7,620 nt of DNA, from contig JAQSDP010000065.1 in assembly GCA_029945985.1 (NCBI GenBank), forward strand, positions 1 through 7,620, written 5' to 3'. A program made the translations under genes and the position numbers. The DNA comes from a bacterium (GTDB taxonomy: Bacteria; Acidobacteriota; Blastocatellia; Pyrinomonadales; Pyrinomonadaceae). Below are positions 5,088 to 7,620 of this stretch, one piece after another. The stretch's first letter is position 1; every line of letters starts with the position of its first letter. Under the pieces are notes generated by a model. That model did no database searches. It worked only from the letters and a program-made list of their open reading frames with translations, and had not been told where the DNA came from.

Positions 5088-7302
5088 GAATAATCTCTTA
5101 AGCATCATCATTTTCGCCCCGCTTTTGGGTGCAGTGATCAATTGGCTGGTCGGCGGGCGGCTGAGGAACGAGCTTTTCAGCTCGGTCATCGCCTGCGGAT
5201 CAATTGCGATCTCGACGGTCGTCGCCTTCATGATCGCGTTTGGTATCGGGACGCCGCACAAGGGCGCGCTGATCGACCCCGAAGGCCAACCGATACTCGA
5301 CCACATCTGGACCTGGATCAACGTCGGCGGATTCCGGGCTGATTTCGCGCTCGGCATGGACGAATTGTCGGGTATATACGCCTGTTTCATTACCTTCGTC
5401 GGCCTTCTCATCCACATTTTCGCCACTGGTTACATGAAAGGGGACGACGGTTTCTACCGTTTCTTCGCTTACCTCAACCTGTTCATGTTCGCGATGCTGA
5501 CGCTGGTCCTTGCGGACAACTACCTGTTGATGTTCGTCGGCTGGGAAGGCGTTGGACTCTGCTCTTACCTGTTGATCGGCTACTACATTAAAAAGGACGA
5601 GGCACGAAAAGCGGCGAAGAAGGCTTTCGTGATGAACCGCATCGGCGACTGGGGCGTTCTGATGGGGATCTTCCTGGTCTTCACTCTTACAGGCTCCATC
5701 TCGTTCTTCGACAAGACGGTCGATGGTGAGCAGGTCACAAGCGTTTTCACATTCGTCGTGAATTCGATGTCCGCTGATCCGTTTACATGGGGAGCGATCG
5801 TCGCGGGTGGTCTGACCTCCGTTGGGGTGTTGATGTTCATCGGCGCCACCGGTAAATCGGCTCAGATCCCACTGCTTACGTGGCTGCCGGACGCGATGGC
5901 CGGGCCGACGCCCGTTTCGGCACTGATCCACGCCGCAACGATGGTCACGGCAGGCGTTTATCTCGTGGTCCGCTCGAACGCGATCTATCAATTTTCGCCG
6001 ACTGCGATGTGGATCATTGCGGTCATTGGCGCAGCGACGGCCTTGTTCGCGGCTACGATCGCGATCGGCCAGAACGACATTAAGAAAGTTCTTGCATATT
6101 CGACGGTTTCGCAGCTCGGATTTATGTTCCTTGCCGCGGGCGTAGGGGCATTCGTCGTGGCGATCTTCCACGTAATGACGCACGCATTTTTCAAAGCGTT
6201 GCTGTTCCTTGGATCCGGTTCGGTAATCCACGGGATGCACCACGAGCAGGACATGCGGAAAATGGGTGGATTGCGCAAGCATATGCCCATCACATTCATT
6301 ACGATGGCGGCGGGATGGTTGGCGATCTGTGGTATCCCGATATTTGCCGGTTTCTTCTCTAAGGACGAAATCCTATATAAGACATTTGCGGCCGACAATT
6401 ACTTTCCCGGCGGGCTGAAGTTTCCCGGTGAAGAGATGCTTTGGGGAGTCGCGACGATCACTGCGATCCTTACGGCGATCTATATGACGCGGATGATGGT
6501 GATGACTTTCTGGGGCACTGAGCGTTTTCATGATGCTCTGCCCGGTGAAGAACATCACGCCGATCACCATGCTGACGATGCTCATCGCGTCGATGCTCAC
6601 GCGGACGATGACGAAGAAGACCACCATCACGCATTGCCTGCTGATTTCAAGCCGCACGAATCCCCGTGGGTGATGACCTTGCCGTTGATCGTTCTTGCTG
6701 TCCTCTCGACTTTTGGTGGATTGCTAGGCGTACCGTATGCGATGAGTTCGCTTGTCGGAGCAGGTGACGTCAACGTGTTCGAACACACGCTTGATCCCGT
6801 CATTGCTGAGAAAGGTGAGCACGGAACTGCTGAGAAGAAAGAGGTGAAACACTTCTTTGCTGCAGCGGCCACATCGGAACCGGGAGCGACCGCCGCGCAT
6901 GATTCACATTCGCCGGAAGTGGTTGCAAAAGAGCGTTGGCTCGCTCTGCTCTCGACCGTTCTTGCGGCAGTAGGCATTGGAATCGGATTTCTACTTTTCC
7001 TCACGACCCCCCTTCGCAAGATGCCAAAGATCCTCGAAGAAAAGTGGCGGCTCGATGAGTTTTATAACGGCTATTTTGTTGACCCGATCACGAAGCTTTC
7101 AACGGTTGGCCTTTGGAAGGGTTTCGACGTTGGGTTCATTGATGGGATCGTAAATGGGATCGGAAGTGCGGTCGCGGAGCTCGGCAACATTGCCCGTAGC
7201 GTGCAGGTCGGATTCGTTCGCAGCTACGCAGCGATGATCCTGCTCGGTGCGCTCGCGGTGATCGGATATTTTATTTATTTCGGTTTGAAGCTAGTCGCTT
7301 AG
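5080..7302 (+). CDS. nuoL: NADH-quinone oxidoreductase subunit L (ND5-type antiporter-like proton pump)
   Basis: NuoL is the distal proton-pumping subunit and carries the long lateral helix along the membrane arm. The core signatures are complete: GWEGVGLCSYLLIG (154-167) with pumping residue E155, TGKSAQIPLLTWLPDAM (257-273) with K259, then AGPTPVSALIHAATMVTAGV (274-293), NDIKKVLAYSTVSQLG (332-347), the H365/H369 helix with K372, and FFSKDEIL (425-432) with K428. At 740 residues it is longer than E. coli NuoL (about 613). The extra length lies in a His/Asp-rich loop (484-526) and a second polar loop (about 563-618) before the C-terminal helices. The ATG overlaps the acetyltransferase stop by 8 bases and has no visible Shine-Dalgarno sequence, so translation probably depends on re-initiation. 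The C-terminal hydrophobic segment 714-738 fits the final anchoring helix. Confidence 0.96.
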   Translation: MIENNLLSIIIFAPLLGAVINWLVGGRLRNELFSSVIACGSIAISTVVAFMIAFGIGTPHKGALIDPEGQPILDHIWTWINVGGFRADFALGMDELSGIYACFITFVGLLIHIFATGYMKGDDGFYRFFAYLNLFMFAMLTLVLADNYLLMFVGWEGVGLCSYLLIGYYIKKDEARKAAKKAFVMNRIGDWGVLMGIFLVFTLTGSISFFDKTVDGEQVTSVFTFVVNSMSADPFTWGAIVAGGLTSVGVLMFIGATGKSAQIPLLTWLPDAMAGPTPVSALIHAATMVTAGVYLVVRSNAIYQFSPTAMWIIAVIGAATALFAATIAIGQNDIKKVLAYSTVSQLGFMFLAAGVGAFVVAIFHVMTHAFFKALLFLGSGSVIHGMHHEQDMRKMGGLRKHMPITFITMAAGWLAICGIPIFAGFFSKDEILYKTFAADNYFPGGLKFPGEEMLWGVATITAILTAIYMTRMMVMTFWGTERFHDALPGEEHHADHHADDAHRVDAHADDDEEDHHHALPADFKPHESPWVMTLPLIVLAVLSTFGGLLGVPYAMSSLVGAGDVNVFEHTLDPVIAEKGEHGTAEKKEVKHFFAAAATSEPGATAAHDSHSPEVVAKERWLALLSTVLAAVGIGIGFLLFLTTPLRKMPKILEEKWRLDEFYNGYFVDPITKLSTVGLWKGFDVGFIDGIVNGIGSAVAELGNIARSVQVGFVRSYAAMILLGALAVIGYFIYFGLKLVA

Positions 7303-7305
7303 TTT

Positions 7306-7325
7306 AGAGTCCAAGCCTTGGCTTG
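7306..7325 (+). repeat. Palindromic repeat, copy 1, nuoL-nuoM gap
   Basis: AGAGTCCAAGCCTTGGCTTG begins 4 bases after the nuoL stop. Its core CAAGCC-TT-GGCTTG (7312-7325) is a perfect 6-bp inverted repeat with a 2-base centre. Reverse-complementing copy 2 gives AGAGTTCAAGCTTCAGCTTG, which matches in 16 of 20 positions; all four differences are transitions. Confidence 0.6.
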
Positions 7326-7346
7326 ATGCTCGAGAACATATCAGAA

Positions 7347-7366
7347 CAAGCTGAAGCTTGAACTCT
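7347..7366 (-). repeat. Palindromic repeat, copy 2, inverted relative to copy 1
   Basis: The + strand core CAAGCT-GA-AGCTTG (7347-7360) is a 6-bp inverted repeat followed by AACTCT. It is the inverted partner of the copy at 7306-7325, separated by 21 bases, so the two can also pair with each other (AGAGT with ACTCT, and CAAGC with GCTTG) to form one large hairpin of about 61 bases. An 8-base direct repeat, GAACATAT, flanks this copy at 7334-7341 and 7367-7374; the second one overlaps the nuoM start codon. No T-run follows, so it is not a standard terminator. Confidence 0.6.
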
Positions 7367-7372
7367 GAACAT

Positions 7373-7620
7373 ATGGATTTTCTCTATACAAACTTGTTGA
7401 CGATACTGATCCTGCTCCCGGTTTTCGGAGCGGTGGCGGTCGTGCTGCATCAGATGTTCTGGAAACAGGAAAGACATTTGAAATGGCTGACGCTCGGCAT
7501 CACGCTCGTCAACTTCCTGATCTCGATCCCGCTCATCTACGGAACTCAAACGTCAGGCTTCTCCTTTGAGGTAAACAAGCCTTGGATCGCGGCGATCAAC
7601 TCGAACTATCACATCGCGAT
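7373..7620 (+). CDS. nuoM: NADH-quinone oxidoreductase subunit M, N-terminal part (ND4-type pump)
   Basis: The frame opens at ATG 7373 and stays open to the right edge, giving 82 residues with no stop, so the gene is cut by the window. The product begins MDFLYTNLLTILILLPVFGA, a membrane helix with the LLP-x-x-GA pattern seen at the start of NuoM and NuoL-type subunits. A basic turn (KQERHLK) and a second helix near 38-56 follow, then a loop containing a PW pair (70-71) of the kind that precedes the conserved segment of NuoM. Identification rests on this N-terminus plus the position right after nuoL. The pumping Glu and Lys residues lie beyond the window. There is no Shine-Dalgarno sequence before the ATG; the palindromic repeats end 6 bases upstream of it. 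Confidence 0.88.
   Translation, partial: MDFLYTNLLTILILLPVFGAVAVVLHQMFWKQERHLKWLTLGITLVNFLISIPLIYGTQTSGFSFEVNKPWIAAINSNYHIA

Noticed and set aside
4767..5426. A 219-codon minus-strand open frame across the acetyltransferase and nuoL start
   Set aside because: Both genes under it have clear family motifs on the + strand, and the antisense product shows no domain or membrane pattern.
5200..6282. A 360-codon open frame on the minus strand inside nuoL
   Set aside because: It lies fully antisense to the strongly conserved pump core of NuoL. Its product is rich in Arg, Asp and His with no recognisable domain, as expected from the mirror of a GC-biased membrane protein gene.
7306..7366. Repeat pair after nuoL as an intrinsic terminator
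   Set aside because: The hairpins are not followed by a T-run on either strand, and nuoM follows at once in the same operon direction.

Overview
The window is a stretch of a bacterial respiratory complex I (NDH-1, proton-pumping NADH:quinone oxidoreductase) operon. All supported genes are on the + strand, in this order: the tail of an unidentified gene, a tiny ribosomal protein gene (bTHX), nuoG, nuoH, nuoJ, nuoK, a GNAT-family acetyltransferase, nuoL, and the first 82 codons of nuoM, which runs off the right edge. I see no tRNA, rRNA, CRISPR array, transposase or prophage gene.

The organism is a GC-moderate bacterium that respires with a menaquinone- or ubiquinone-type complex I. The nuo genes in rearranged clusters, the bTHX protein and the short palindromic intergenic repeats would suit Acidobacteriota (Blastocatellia/Pyrinomonadales-like). 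That placement is an impression from memory, not shown by the sequence.

Layout. Positions 1-72 are the 3' end of an upstream frame. bTHX (109-225) is followed after 14 bases by nuoG (240-2483), the iron-sulfur subunit of the peripheral arm. A 64-base gap ending in a palindrome leads into nuoH (2548-3690), the quinone-site membrane subunit. nuoJ (3702-4286) and nuoK (4288-4593) follow with gaps of 11 and 1 bases. The acetyltransferase (4599-5087) starts 5 bases after nuoK and overlaps nuoL (5080-7302) by 8 bases. A 70-base gap with two facing copies of a short palindromic repeat separates nuoL from nuoM (7373 onward).

How the genes work together. NuoG passes electrons along its Fe-S clusters towards the quinone site, which NuoH helps to form. 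NuoJ and NuoK link that site to the antiporter-like pumps NuoL and NuoM. Compared with the common A-to-N order, nuoI is missing between nuoH and nuoJ, and nuoE/nuoF do not directly precede nuoG, so the full complex needs subunits encoded elsewhere.

Points of most interest: the acetyltransferase embedded in the operon; the missing nuoI; a NuoG that keeps all eight cysteines of a 2[4Fe-4S] ferredoxin-like domain but has lost the N7 cysteines; a His/Asp-rich loop in NuoL; and palindromic repeats placed directly before the nuoH and nuoM starts.
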